Shown here: in pieces, positions 21,600-30,005 of the stretch | Layout: every line of letters begins with the position of its first letter | Position numbering within the stretch: the stretch's first letter is position 1 | Origin: Clostridia bacterium | Lineage (GTDB): Bacteria > Bacillota > Clostridia > Oscillospirales > Acutalibacteraceae | DNA: 42,161 nt | Direction: 5' to 3' | Assembly: GCA_017435665.1 (NCBI GenBank) | Contig: JAFSEP010000009.1 | Location: 1-42,161 of the forward strand | Made by a program: the position numbers and the translations under genes | The notes under the pieces: model-generated | Database searches by the model: none | What the model was told of the DNA's origin: nothing | Seen by the model: only the letters and a program-made list of their open reading frames with translations

Positions 21600-23965
21600 T
21601 GGCAAGAGTAAGCATACCCTTGAACTTTGATTGGAAATACTGCGAAAGCTATACTCAGGAGGCTATGAAGCGTGAGTTTGATGACAGCGAATTCGTCGTT
21701 GTCAACATTCCCCACGCTAACAAGGAAATTCCCTTCAATAACTTTGACGAAAAGATGTATCAGTTCGTAAGTGCATACAGAAAGCACTTTGAATTTGATA
21801 AGGCTGCAAATGAAGGCAAGAGAGTTCTTCTCCACTTTGAGGGCGTTGCAAACTATGCAGAGGTTTACCTTAACGATGTTCGCTTAGGTGAGCACAAGTG
21901 CGGCTACACAGCCTTCACCTTCGATATCACAGAGGCTCTCGTGCAGGGTGAAAACGTACTTAGCGTTATGGTTGATTCAACGGAAAGAAAGGATATTCCC
22001 CCCTTCGGTAACGTTGTTGACTATCTCTGCTACGGCGGTATCTACCGTGAGGTATGGCTTGAGGTTGTTGAGGATACCTATATTGCAGATGCCTTTATCA
22101 GAACAAAGAATATACTTCTTACCAATAAATATATCGATGTTGACGTAACTCTCAATAAGGCTGCTCAGGGTACTCTTACGGCAGAGCTTATTGACGGAGA
22201 AAAGGTGCTTAAAAAGCAGAGCTGCGCCTTTGACGGTACGGTTCTCAATTTCAAATGGAAGACCCCCGACGTTACACTCTGGACAATCGAAAACCCGAAG
22301 CTTTATACCCTCAGACTTTCCTTCGGCGAGGACGTTAAGGAATACCGCTTCGGCTTCAGAAAATGCGAATTCAGGAAGGATGGCTTCTTCCTTAACGGAA
22401 AGCACATCAAAATCAGAGGTCTCAACAGACATCAGGCATATCCCTACGTGGGCTACGCTATGCCTGCATCAGCACAGATTGCCGATGCCGATTTTCTCAA
22501 ATATGAGCTTGGCGTCAACCTTGTGAGAACCTCACACTATCCCGACAGCGTTCACTTCCTTAACCGTTGCGACGAAATCGGACTTCTCGTATTTACGGAA
22601 ATTCCCTCGTGGCAGTATACGGGTGAAGGGGAGTGGAGAGAAAACTTCCTTCAGAATGTTAAGGATATGGTGCTTCGTGACAGAAACCATCCCTCAGTTA
22701 TTCTCTGGGGTGTCCGTGTAAACGAAGGTCCCGACTGTGACGAGTTATACACTCAGTCAAACGCAATCGCCCACGCTCTTGATGACACAAGACAGACGGG
22801 CGGTGTAAGAAATATGCCCCGTTCACATCTTCTTGAGGATGTTTACACCTATAATGATTTCGTTCACTCAGGCGGAAAAACAGCATTGCTTCCTCCCTCT
22901 GCTGTGGCAGGCAATGCCCCCTACCTTGTAACAGAGCATAACGGTCATATGTATCCCACAAAGAGCTATGACAAGGAGGACGTAAGGGTTGAGCATACCT
23001 TCCGTCACGCCCGTGTTCTCAATAAGGCATACGGAAGCGACAGATACAGCGGTGCAATCGGCTGGTGTATGTCTGACTATAACACACACAAGGACTTCGG
23101 AAGCGGTGACAAAATCTGCTATCACGGTGTTTCTGATATGTTCCGTGTTCCCAAGCTGGCAGGTATGCTTTATGCTTCCCAGCAGGACGAAAAGCCTGTG
23201 CTTGAAATAACATCGTCAATGGATATCGGTGAGCATCCCGGCGGTATGCTCGGTCAGATTTACGCTCTTACCAACTGCGATTATATCAAGGTTTACAAGA
23301 ACGGTGAATATATGTCAACAATGACTCCCGAGCGTTCACCCTTTAAAAATCTTCCTCATCCGCCCATTCCTCTTGACGACTTCATCGGTGAGGCTCTTAC
23401 GGAAAAGGAAAACATAAACGAGCTTTCGGCATCCTTCCTCAAGCCTACACTTGTGGCTGCGGCAAAGGACGGCTGGTCTGTATCACCCAAGTATTTCGTG
23501 ACACTTGCCGCAGGCTTCCTTACCAGCGGTAAAACCATAAACGATATGGTTGACCTGTTTACAAAGTATATCGGCAACTGGGGTGACAGCCAGATTTCTT
23601 ACAGATTTGAAGGCTATATAAACGATGAATGTGTAAAGACGGTTACAAAGACTGCAATTACATCTCTTTCGCTTCAGGTTTCCGCAGACAGCACAGAGCT
23701 TGTTGAAAACGAAACATATGACGTTACACGAATTGTTCTCAAGGCTGTTGACCAGAACGGCAACAGAATGCCCTTTGCAAACAACGGTATCACGGTCAGA
23801 ACAACGGGCCCCATTGAGGTTATCGGCCCCGGCACCTTCAGCCTTCTCGGCGGTGACAGAGCCTTCTGGATAAAGACCACGGGCAAAAGCGGAAAGGGTA
23901 TTGTCAAGATTTCCGCAGAATCAATGGGCGAGTACTTCATTGATGTTAAGGTGAAAAAAGTATAA
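21599..23965 (+). CDS. GH2 beta-galactosidase-like glycosidase
   Basis: A 788-residue family GH2 enzyme. The jelly-roll sugar-binding domain (LLHFEGVANYAEVYLNDVRL), immunoglobulin-like domain and TIM barrel (KIRGLNRHQAYPYVGYAMPA) follow in order. The acid/base is Glu376 in VRVNEGPD and the nucleophile Glu446 in LVTEHNGH. The C-terminal 200 residues contain two further beta domains, including an Ig-like one (LVENETYDVTRIVLKAVDQN). No signal peptide, so it is cytoplasmic. Beta-galactosidase is likely, but beta-glucuronidase or beta-mannosidase cannot be excluded from motifs alone. It is translationally coupled to GH36 by a one-base overlap and followed 15 bp later by NahK. Confidence 0.92.
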   Translation: MARVSIPLNFDWKYCESYTQEAMKREFDDSEFVVVNIPHANKEIPFNNFDEKMYQFVSAYRKHFEFDKAANEGKRVLLHFEGVANYAEVYLNDVRLGEHKCGYTAFTFDITEALVQGENVLSVMVDSTERKDIPPFGNVVDYLCYGGIYREVWLEVVEDTYIADAFIRTKNILLTNKYIDVDVTLNKAAQGTLTAELIDGEKVLKKQSCAFDGTVLNFKWKTPDVTLWTIENPKLYTLRLSFGEDVKEYRFGFRKCEFRKDGFFLNGKHIKIRGLNRHQAYPYVGYAMPASAQIADADFLKYELGVNLVRTSHYPDSVHFLNRCDEIGLLVFTEIPSWQYTGEGEWRENFLQNVKDMVLRDRNHPSVILWGVRVNEGPDCDELYTQSNAIAHALDDTRQTGGVRNMPRSHLLEDVYTYNDFVHSGGKTALLPPSAVAGNAPYLVTEHNGHMYPTKSYDKEDVRVEHTFRHARVLNKAYGSDRYSGAIGWCMSDYNTHKDFGSGDKICYHGVSDMFRVPKLAGMLYASQQDEKPVLEITSSMDIGEHPGGMLGQIYALTNCDYIKVYKNGEYMSTMTPERSPFKNLPHPPIPLDDFIGEALTEKENINELSASFLKPTLVAAAKDGWSVSPKYFVTLAAGFLTSGKTINDMVDLFTKYIGNWGDSQISYRFEGYINDECVKTVTKTAITSLSLQVSADSTELVENETYDVTRIVLKAVDQNGNRMPFANNGITVRTTGPIEVIGPGTFSLLGGDRAFWIKTTGKSGKGIVKISAESMGEYFIDVKVKKV

Positions 23966-23980
23966 AGGAGTGCAAGTATT

Positions 23981-25087
23981 ATGATTAATTATCAGGTAAT
24001 AGAGGCATTCAATTCCTTTGGCAGAGACGGCGATATTATAAGCATAACTCAGGTAACAACGGGTCTTGTCAACGCAACGTACCTTGTTGTTACGGAAACG
24101 GGAAAGAAGTATATGCTTCAGAAAATCAACACATATGCTTTCAAAAATCCCGGTGAGCTTATGGAAAACATCGTTGGTGTTACAAAATATCTGCGTGAAA
24201 GAATAAAGGAAGCAGGGGGAGACTGGACAAGAGAAACCCTGACCTTCATAAGAAACAGAAACGGCGAGTATTATTATATCGATTCGGAAAACGATGCCTG
24301 GAGGCTTTATAAGTATATTGACAATTCCTTCACCTATAACAAGGCTGAGACGGGGGAAATGTTCAAGGATGCAGGTCAGGCCTTCGGTCACTTTATGAAT
24401 CAGCTTGCAGAATACCCCGCCGATACTCTCTACGAAACAATTGTTAATTTCCATAATACCCCTTCAAGGTACAACGATTTTATGAAGGCTGTTGATGAGG
24501 ACGTTAAGGGCAGGATGGTTGAGGTCCTTAAAGAAATCAAGTTTGTTATGGACAGAAAGGCAGATACAAGTAAGCTCACAGACCTTATGGAAAAGGGCAT
24601 CCTTCCCGTAAGAGTTACCCATAACGACACAAAGCTGAACAATGTTCTTTTTGATAAAACAACAAATAAGAGTCTTTGTGTAATCGACCTTGACACGGTT
24701 ATGCCCGGCTTATCTGCATACGACTTCGGTGACAGCATTCGTTCGGGCGCAAACACAGCTGACGAGGACGAAACAGACCTTTCACTTGTATCGATAGACC
24801 TGGCATATTACGAAAACTATGTTGACGGTTATCTCAGCGAGACTGCAAACGTGCTCAACGATGCAGAAATTGAAAGTCTTGCCTTCGGTGCAAAGCTGAT
24901 GACATTTGAGTGCGGTATGCGTTTCCTTACAGACTATCTCAACGGTGACAAGTATTTCAGAATAACACACCCTGAGCATAATCTTGAAAGAGCAAGAAAC
25001 CAGTTCAGGCTGGTTGAAAGCATGGAAAAGAATATGGATAAAATGCAGGCAATCGTTGCTAAGTATAAGGAAAAATACAGAGCGTGA
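23981..25087 (+). CDS. nahK: N-acetylhexosamine 1-kinase-like phosphotransferase
   Basis: A 368-residue kinase of the aminoglycoside-phosphotransferase fold that closely follows the pattern of bifidobacterial NahK, which phosphorylates GlcNAc and GalNAc at C1. The N-terminal lobe holds TGLVNATYLV and YMLQKINT (ATP contact). The catalytic loop VTHNDTKLNNVLFD is near residue 214, CVIDLDTVMPG (metal) near 236 and YDFGDSIRSGA near 248, and FECGMRFLTDYLNGD near the C-terminus matches NahK well. AAGGAG precedes the ATG. In bifidobacteria NahK works with lacto-N-biose phosphorylase and a GalT-like enzyme; here it is paired with GH36 and GH2, and a type-2 galT lies 9.5 kb upstream. The exact hexosamine is not shown. 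Confidence 0.85.
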   Translation: MINYQVIEAFNSFGRDGDIISITQVTTGLVNATYLVVTETGKKYMLQKINTYAFKNPGELMENIVGVTKYLRERIKEAGGDWTRETLTFIRNRNGEYYYIDSENDAWRLYKYIDNSFTYNKAETGEMFKDAGQAFGHFMNQLAEYPADTLYETIVNFHNTPSRYNDFMKAVDEDVKGRMVEVLKEIKFVMDRKADTSKLTDLMEKGILPVRVTHNDTKLNNVLFDKTTNKSLCVIDLDTVMPGLSAYDFGDSIRSGANTADEDETDLSLVSIDLAYYENYVDGYLSETANVLNDAEIESLAFGAKLMTFECGMRFLTDYLNGDKYFRITHPEHNLERARNQFRLVESMEKNMDKMQAIVAKYKEKYRA

Positions 25088-25109
25088 TTGCGGTAAATGA
25101 AGAATAACC

Positions 25110-25145
25110 AAAGGACAACATCCGTTTCGGATGTTGTCCTTTATC
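25110..25145 (+). terminator. Terminator of the GH36-GH2-nahK operon
   Basis: A 15-bp perfect stem (25110-25124 with 25128-25142), loop TTT, then a short T-rich tail (TTATCTTTC). It may also serve the convergent GH16 gene. Confidence 0.9.
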
Positions 25146-25169
25146 TTTCATGTGTTATTATTTTTTATC

Positions 25170-26072
25170 TTATTTATACTGATAAACCCTGACGTAGTCA
25201 ACTATGAACTCTGCTGTGTCGCCGGGCTTCATACTGATTTTACCCGTGCCGTGACGGTCAGCGTTTGCTACACCGTTTTCACCTGCAACCTCGCAGGAGA
25301 GAAGGAGATATTCGGGATTCTGACTTACACCGCCGGTTGAAAGTCTGCCCGTTTCAACGCCGTTTATGTAGAAAATATATTCGTTTTCGTTCCACTCAAG
25401 ACCGTAGGTGTTGTATTCTTCATAGGGATTGTTTGCAAACCACTTGCCGATACTGTCACCCTTGTGGTCTGCACCGTAACCGTCATAGTGGATGCCGCTG
25501 ACAACAGCATCACCTGCACCCCAGCTTACATCCTTGTAATACATTGACTCAAAGATATCAACCTCCGTGCCGTCCTTGCCCGAGCCGTCAACATTTTCTA
25601 CCTTGTCGTTCATCATCCAGAATGCCGACCACATACCCGTTGATTTGGGAAGGATTGCTCTGCATTCAAAGTATCCGTAAAGATGCTCAACTGTGTTTAT
25701 TCCCGTGATACAGCCTGTGTACCAGCCTTCCTTGTATTCGTCAAAGTCAATTCTGTCGCCCCAGATTTCATCGTAGTAGTTATCAAGGGGTTCACTCATA
25801 TATGCGGTAGTGATAACAAGATTGCCGTCCTTTACGTCAACCATATCCTCGTGCCAGTAACCGCCCTTTCTTTCTGTTTCCCACCAGGGATACTGCCATT
25901 TTGTTCTGTCAAGCTCAGTTCCGTCAAACTCATCTGACCATACAAGCTCAAACCTGCTGTCAAGATTAAGGTCCTGACCCTTGGGTATAGCAGGAAGACT
26001 GAGCTGATGGGGGAGTGAGGGAGAAAGCATCATCAGAATAGCAACAAGCGCTCTTATTATTTTTACCATCAT
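25170..26072 (-). CDS. Secreted GH16 beta-glucanase
   Basis: A 300-residue exported endoglycosidase. Residues 1 to about 23 form a signal peptide (MMVKIIRALVAILMMLSPSL). The GH16 jelly roll opens with ELVWSDEFDGTELDRTKWQY, and the active site is the family motif ExDxxE in GTEVDIFESMY (about 167-172), where the first glutamate is the nucleophile. YGLEWNENEYIFYINGVETG and VDYVRVYQYK close the fold. No carbohydrate-binding module or cell-wall anchor is present. Likely substrates are beta-1,3-1,4-glucan or laminarin; other GH16 targets are possible. GGAGGT lies eight bases before the ATG. It is monocistronic, converging on the nahK terminator. Confidence 0.93.
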   Translation of the reverse strand: MMVKIIRALVAILMMLSPSLPHQLSLPAIPKGQDLNLDSRFELVWSDEFDGTELDRTKWQYPWWETERKGGYWHEDMVDVKDGNLVITTAYMSEPLDNYYDEIWGDRIDFDEYKEGWYTGCITGINTVEHLYGYFECRAILPKSTGMWSAFWMMNDKVENVDGSGKDGTEVDIFESMYYKDVSWGAGDAVVSGIHYDGYGADHKGDSIGKWFANNPYEEYNTYGLEWNENEYIFYINGVETGRLSTGGVSQNPEYLLLSCEVAGENGVANADRHGTGKISMKPGDTAEFIVDYVRVYQYK

Positions 26073-26103
26073 TGAGTTTTACCTCCGTAGCTTTGTTTGG
26101 TTT

Positions 26104-26133
26104 ATTATAACAAATAAGCCGATATGTTGTCAA
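26104..26133 (-). promoter_or_regulatory. Sigma-A promoter of the GH16 gene
   Basis: On the minus strand TTGACA (26133-26128) and TATAAT (26109-26104), 18-bp spacer, 32 bp before the start. Confidence 0.8.
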
Positions 26134-26143
26134 TCTTAATGAA

Positions 26144-26172
26144 AAGGTCGGCAGAAAATTTCTGCCGACCTT
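26144..26172 (-). terminator. Terminator of nrdD-nrdG
   Basis: AAGGTCGGCAGAAA (26144-26157) pairs with TTTCTGCCGACCTT (26159-26172), with TTTTC following on the minus strand. It lies 9 bp past the nrdG stop. Confidence 0.85.
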
Positions 26173-26180
26173 CGTTTGAT

Positions 26181-26714
26181 TTATAGCTGTTTCTCATTCC
26201 ACAGAACGATTTTTCCCGCTTCCCTTGTTTTGTTCATATCAATAATTCTCTGATTTGACGAGCCTCTGAAGCGCAGGGAAATATCCTTGAGTGCTTCCAC
26301 GTAGCGCCCGTCAACAAGCACATCTATAAGCGAAAGCATTTCATCTGTCACGTCACAGCGTGGATATGAACCGTCCTTGAGAAGCTCTCCGTCAAGGGTA
26401 AATCCCGTAAAGCACCATACATCCTTTTCGGGATGCTCGGCTCTGACTTTTCTGAGAAGCTCAAGAAGCCTCGGCTGATTTTTCGGCTCAAAGGGTTCAC
26501 CGCCCAGAAGTGTCAGTCCGTTGACATAGTAGGGAGCAAGTGAGTCAATTATCTGTCTTTCGGTTTCTTCCGTAAACTCCTTGCCGTAAGCGAAATCCCA
26601 GGTCTCGGGCTGAAAGCAGTTTTCACAGTGATTTGTACAACCTGAGACAAAAAGTGTTGTCCTGACACCCTCGCCGTTGGCTATATCAAAATATTTTATA
26701 TTGCAGAAATTCAT
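26181..26714 (-). CDS. nrdG: Anaerobic ribonucleotide reductase activase
   Basis: A 177-residue radical-SAM enzyme that installs the glycyl radical on NrdD using S-adenosylmethionine and a 4Fe-4S cluster. The cluster cysteines are Cys26, Cys30 and Cys33 in SGCTNHCENCF, and TLLGGEPFEPKNQ is the SAM-contact GGE motif. Length is typical for NrdG. The ATG at 26714 is chosen because AGGAGC is seven bases upstream and the protein then begins MNFCNIKYFDIANGEG, as in the family; a longer frame would overlap nrdD. It lies 35 bp after nrdD in one operon. Confidence 0.95.
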   Translation of the reverse strand: MNFCNIKYFDIANGEGVRTTLFVSGCTNHCENCFQPETWDFAYGKEFTEETERQIIDSLAPYYVNGLTLLGGEPFEPKNQPRLLELLRKVRAEHPEKDVWCFTGFTLDGELLKDGSYPRCDVTDEMLSLIDVLVDGRYVEALKDISLRFRGSSNQRIIDMNKTREAGKIVLWNEKQL

Positions 26715-26749
26715 ATTGTTTGCTCCTGTTGTGAGTGGACGCAGGGTAA

Positions 26750-28924
26750 TTACAGATGTAAAACTCTTTCCTTGATTTCCTGAGTTCTGCCCTGATTCCA
26801 ATACTGAGTTCCGATATATCCGCAGGTACGTCTGGCAACGTTCATCTTGCTCTGGTCTGTGTTTCCGCACTTGGGGCACTTCCATACAAGCTTACCGTCT
26901 TCTTCGGCAATCTGTATTTCACCGTCCCAGCCGCATACCTGACAGTAGTCTGACTTGGTATTGAGCTCGGCATACATAATGTTATCATAGATAAACTTCA
27001 TAACCTGAAGAACAGCCTCAAGGTTATTCTGCATATCGGGTACCTCAACATAGCTGATAGCACCGCCGGGAGAAAGAGCCTGGAACTGAGATTCAAAAGC
27101 CAGCTTTGCGAAGGCATCGATTTCCTCGGTTACATGAATATGATAGCTGTTTGTGATATAGCCCTTATCGTTGATGCCGGGGATAACGTCGAAGCGCTTC
27201 TGTAAGCATTTTGCAAACTTATAGGTTGTGGATTCAAGGGGAGTGCCGTAGAGACTGAAATCAATTCGGTGCTCTGCCTTCCACTTCTTGCAGGCATCGT
27301 TCATATGCTGCATAACGCTCAGGGCAAAGGGCGTGGCGCTGGGGTCTGTGTGGCTCTTGCCCGTCATATACTTAACACATTCGTAAAGACCTGCATAGCC
27401 CAGAGATATTGTTGAATAGCCGCCGTAAAGGAGCTTGTCAATCTTTTCACCCTTTTCAAGTCTTGCGATTGCACCGTGCTGCCAGAGGATGGGTGCCACG
27501 TCGGAAAGCGTACCCTTGAGTCTTTCGTGACGGCACATAAGAGCCTTGTGGCAAAGCTCCAGTCTTTCATCGAAAATTTTCCAGAACTGCTCAATGTTTC
27601 CGCCTGAGGAAAGTGCAACGTCAACAAGATTGATTGTTACAACGCCCTGATTGAATCTGCCGTAGTATTTCGGCTGACCGTTTTCGTCAAGATAGGGGGT
27701 AAGGAAGCTGCGGCAGCCCATGCAGGTATAGCAATGACCTTCGCCGTTTGCATCCACCTTCAGTTCAAGCATCTTCTTCTCTGAGATGTAGTCGGGGACC
27801 ATACGCTTTGCAGTACATCTTGCAGCAAGCTTTGTAAGGTAGTAGTAAGGTGAATCCTCGTGTATATTCTGCTCCTCAAGAACATAAATAAGCTTGGGGA
27901 ATGCAGGGGTAACGTATACGCCTGCCTCATTCTTTACGCCCTCAATGCGCTGAAGGAGAGTCTCCTCAATGATAATTGCAAGGTCCTTTTTTTCCTGCTC
28001 GTTCTTAGCTTCGCCAAGATACATAAATACGGTGACGAAGGGTGCCTGACCGTTTGTTGTCAGAAGTGTGACAACCTGATACTGAATGGTCTGAACGCCC
28101 TTGTTTATTTCTTCTCTCAGACGCTTCTCAACAATCTGTGAGAACTGCTCCTCAGTAAGTCTTACGCCTGTGCTTTCAAGCTCAACAGCAAGATTTTTCT
28201 GTATGCGCTCTCTGCTGACCTGAACGAAGGGAGCAAGGTGTGTCAGCGAAATGCTCTGACCGCCGTATTGGTTACTTGCAACCTGAGCGATAATCTGCGT
28301 TGCAATGTTACATGCAGTTGAAAAGCTGTGAGGACGCTCGATCATTGTGCCTGAAATAACAGTACCGTTCTGAAGCATATCCTCAAGGTTTACAAGGTCG
28401 CAGTTGTGCATATGCTGAGCATAGTAGTCAGTGTCGTGGAAGTGGATAATGCCCTCCTCGTGAGCCTTGACAATATCCTCGGGGAGAAGAAGTCTGCTTG
28501 TAAGGTCACGGCTGACCTCACCTGCCATATAGTCTCTCTGAACACTGTTGACTGTGGGGTTCTTGTTAGCGTTTTCCTGCTTTGCTTCTTCGTTACAGCA
28601 TTCAATAAGGCTGAGAATTCTGTCATCGGTTGTGTTTGAACGGCGGACAAGAGTTCTTGTATATCTGTATGTAATATACTTCTTTGCCACCTCATAGGCT
28701 CCGTGAGCCATAATCTGCGTTTCAACAAGATCCTGAATTTCTTCAACGCTGGGGGCTCTGTTCATTCTGATGCATCTTATTTCAACGGCCTCGGCAATTC
28801 TTTTAATCTGCATCGGGGTCATTCTTGTCTCATCTTCGACATTTTCATTGGCTTTTGTGATAGCTGTGATAATTTTGGTGATATCGAATGCAACTTCACT
28901 GCCGTTTCTCTTGATTACCTTCAT
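26750..28924 (-). CDS. nrdD: Anaerobic (class III) ribonucleoside-triphosphate reductase
   Basis: A 724-residue enzyme making deoxyribonucleotides without oxygen. Residues 1 to about 90 are the ATP-cone allosteric domain (MKVIKRNGSEVAFDITKIIT). The catalytic barrel carries HFHDTDYYAQHMHNCDLVNL and CYTCMGCRSFLTPY. Near the C-terminus two cysteine pairs (CQVCG and CPKCG) bind structural zinc, and the glycyl radical is Gly702 in RTCGYIGTQYW, followed by the invariant NQGRTQEIKERV. All expected motifs are intact. AAGGATG precedes the ATG. Its promoter contains an NrdR box, so it is likely repressed when dATP is abundant. Followed by nrdG. Confidence 0.98.
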   Translation of the reverse strand: MKVIKRNGSEVAFDITKIITAITKANENVEDETRMTPMQIKRIAEAVEIRCIRMNRAPSVEEIQDLVETQIMAHGAYEVAKKYITYRYTRTLVRRSNTTDDRILSLIECCNEEAKQENANKNPTVNSVQRDYMAGEVSRDLTSRLLLPEDIVKAHEEGIIHFHDTDYYAQHMHNCDLVNLEDMLQNGTVISGTMIERPHSFSTACNIATQIIAQVASNQYGGQSISLTHLAPFVQVSRERIQKNLAVELESTGVRLTEEQFSQIVEKRLREEINKGVQTIQYQVVTLLTTNGQAPFVTVFMYLGEAKNEQEKKDLAIIIEETLLQRIEGVKNEAGVYVTPAFPKLIYVLEEQNIHEDSPYYYLTKLAARCTAKRMVPDYISEKKMLELKVDANGEGHCYTCMGCRSFLTPYLDENGQPKYYGRFNQGVVTINLVDVALSSGGNIEQFWKIFDERLELCHKALMCRHERLKGTLSDVAPILWQHGAIARLEKGEKIDKLLYGGYSTISLGYAGLYECVKYMTGKSHTDPSATPFALSVMQHMNDACKKWKAEHRIDFSLYGTPLESTTYKFAKCLQKRFDVIPGINDKGYITNSYHIHVTEEIDAFAKLAFESQFQALSPGGAISYVEVPDMQNNLEAVLQVMKFIYDNIMYAELNTKSDYCQVCGWDGEIQIAEEDGKLVWKCPKCGNTDQSKMNVARRTCGYIGTQYWNQGRTQEIKERVLHL

Positions 28925-28964
28925 AAAATCATCCTTTCTTTAACAGATTTTTCTTATTTTGACA

Positions 28965-28974
28965 TTATATATAA
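28965..28974. promoter_or_regulatory. Possible second, degenerate NrdR box
   Basis: TTATATATAA is a palindrome resembling the NrdR core CTATATATAG. It is 35 bp centre-to-centre from the good box; NrdR boxes usually sit in pairs about three helical turns apart, so the spacing is slightly off. Confidence 0.4.
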
Positions 28975-28991
28975 ACAGACATTACACAACC

Positions 28992-29020
28992 ATTATACAC
29001 TATATATAGTGCGTTGTCAA
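28992..29020 (-). promoter_or_regulatory. Consensus promoter of nrdD with NrdR box in the spacer
   Basis: On the minus strand TTGACA (29020-29015) and TATAAT (28997-28992) are 17 bp apart. ACACTATATATAGTGC (28997-29012) fits the NrdR box consensus and occupies the spacer, so NrdR binding would directly block polymerase. NrdR itself is not in the window. Confidence 0.85.
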
Positions 29021-29147
29021 TAGAGAAGCACAAAATATACTTATGTTGATTATCTGCGATATCATCAATGTTTCTGTTTAAAATGATACAGAATCAGGGA
29101 AATCTATTATCTGTTTACCGTACTGAAGGGTGAAAAAACAATAAATA

Positions 29148-29178
29148 ACAGGCACATTTCACAGAGAATTGTGCCTGT
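29148..29178 (-). terminator. Terminator of the esterase-MBL operon
   Basis: ACAGGCACA (29148-29156) pairs with TGTGCCTGT (29170-29178); the minus strand continues TTATTTATTGTTTTTTC. It lies 25 bp past the MBL gene stop. The stretch 29030-29147 has no recognised feature. Confidence 0.8.
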
Positions 29179-29202
29179 ATATTGTGTATTTACGGTTTCA
29201 GC

Positions 29203-30003
29203 TTACAATATCATATCTGTTCTGTAAATAACCTTGTTTTTACTGTTTTCATCTTCAACAGCCTTGACTTTTTTATTTGAAAAGCTATCGTTTTTCTTTG
29301 TTGAAGCGATAATTTCTTCAACAGTTTTAACAAGCCATTTTACAACATCGGGAGAAATGGGATGCTGTCCGTGACCGCCGTAAAGGGTATAGCCTTCACA
29401 GACAGGGAGAAACTCTTTTGCGCTTTTCAGCCAATGGGAAAGGGGAGCAGCAAAGGTATATCTGCAGTTAAGTATGGAAATATAGTTATCTGCCACAAGC
29501 ATAATGTTATATTTGTCAATTTTAAAGTTGACAGAGCCCCTTGAGTGACCGGGTGTGTGAACAGCCTCAACGGTTATTCCTCCAAGGTCGAATTTGTGAT
29601 TATCTCCAAAGGTGACGGGGATAAGATACGGTTTCTGGGGAGCGAATTCGTTGTAATCAAGACCGAATTTTTCCGTTGAGGGATGTCTTTTCAGATACTT
29701 CACTCTTTCTTTTGTGCTCGATTGATACCAGACAATAGGAGCATCGCCCTTGTGAATATGTATTTTTCCGAACTGCCACGCTGCACCGATATGGTCAACG
29801 TGAGCGTGGGTTGCCGCAAGGATAACGGGCTTATCCGTGAGGGTTTTCACAAACTCAGCCATATTACCTGCACCTACACCGCAGTCAACAAGAAGTGCCT
29901 TTTCCTCACCGATGATAAGAAAGCAGTTCATAATATTGAATTCATTTATCCTGTAAATCTGCTCGTTGATTTTTTCAACGGTATAATCTGTTCTGCCTGC
30001 CAT
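29203..30003 (-). CDS. MBL-fold metallo-hydrolase
   Basis: A 266-residue metallo-beta-lactamase-fold hydrolase of the glyoxalase II-like group. The binuclear metal site is complete: ATHAHVDHIGAAW (HxHxDH, near residue 67), VHTPGHSRGS (near 148), LVADNYIS (bridging aspartate) and YGGHGQHPIS. No signal peptide. Substrate unknown; hydroxyacyl-glutathione hydrolase, lactonase and other roles share this pattern. I start at the ATG at 30003 because GAGG lies seven bases upstream; the ATG at 30009 abuts the Shine-Dalgarno. It follows the esterase with only 2 bases between stop and start, so the two are translationally linked. Confidence 0.88.
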   Translation of the reverse strand: MAGRTDYTVEKINEQIYRINEFNIMNCFLIIGEEKALLVDCGVGAGNMAEFVKTLTDKPVILAATHAHVDHIGAAWQFGKIHIHKGDAPIVWYQSSTKERVKYLKRHPSTEKFGLDYNEFAPQKPYLIPVTFGDNHKFDLGGITVEAVHTPGHSRGSVNFKIDKYNIMLVADNYISILNCRYTFAAPLSHWLKSAKEFLPVCEGYTLYGGHGQHPISPDVVKWLVKTVEEIIASTKKNDSFSNKKVKAVEDENSKNKVIYRTDMIL

Positions 30004-30005
30004 TG

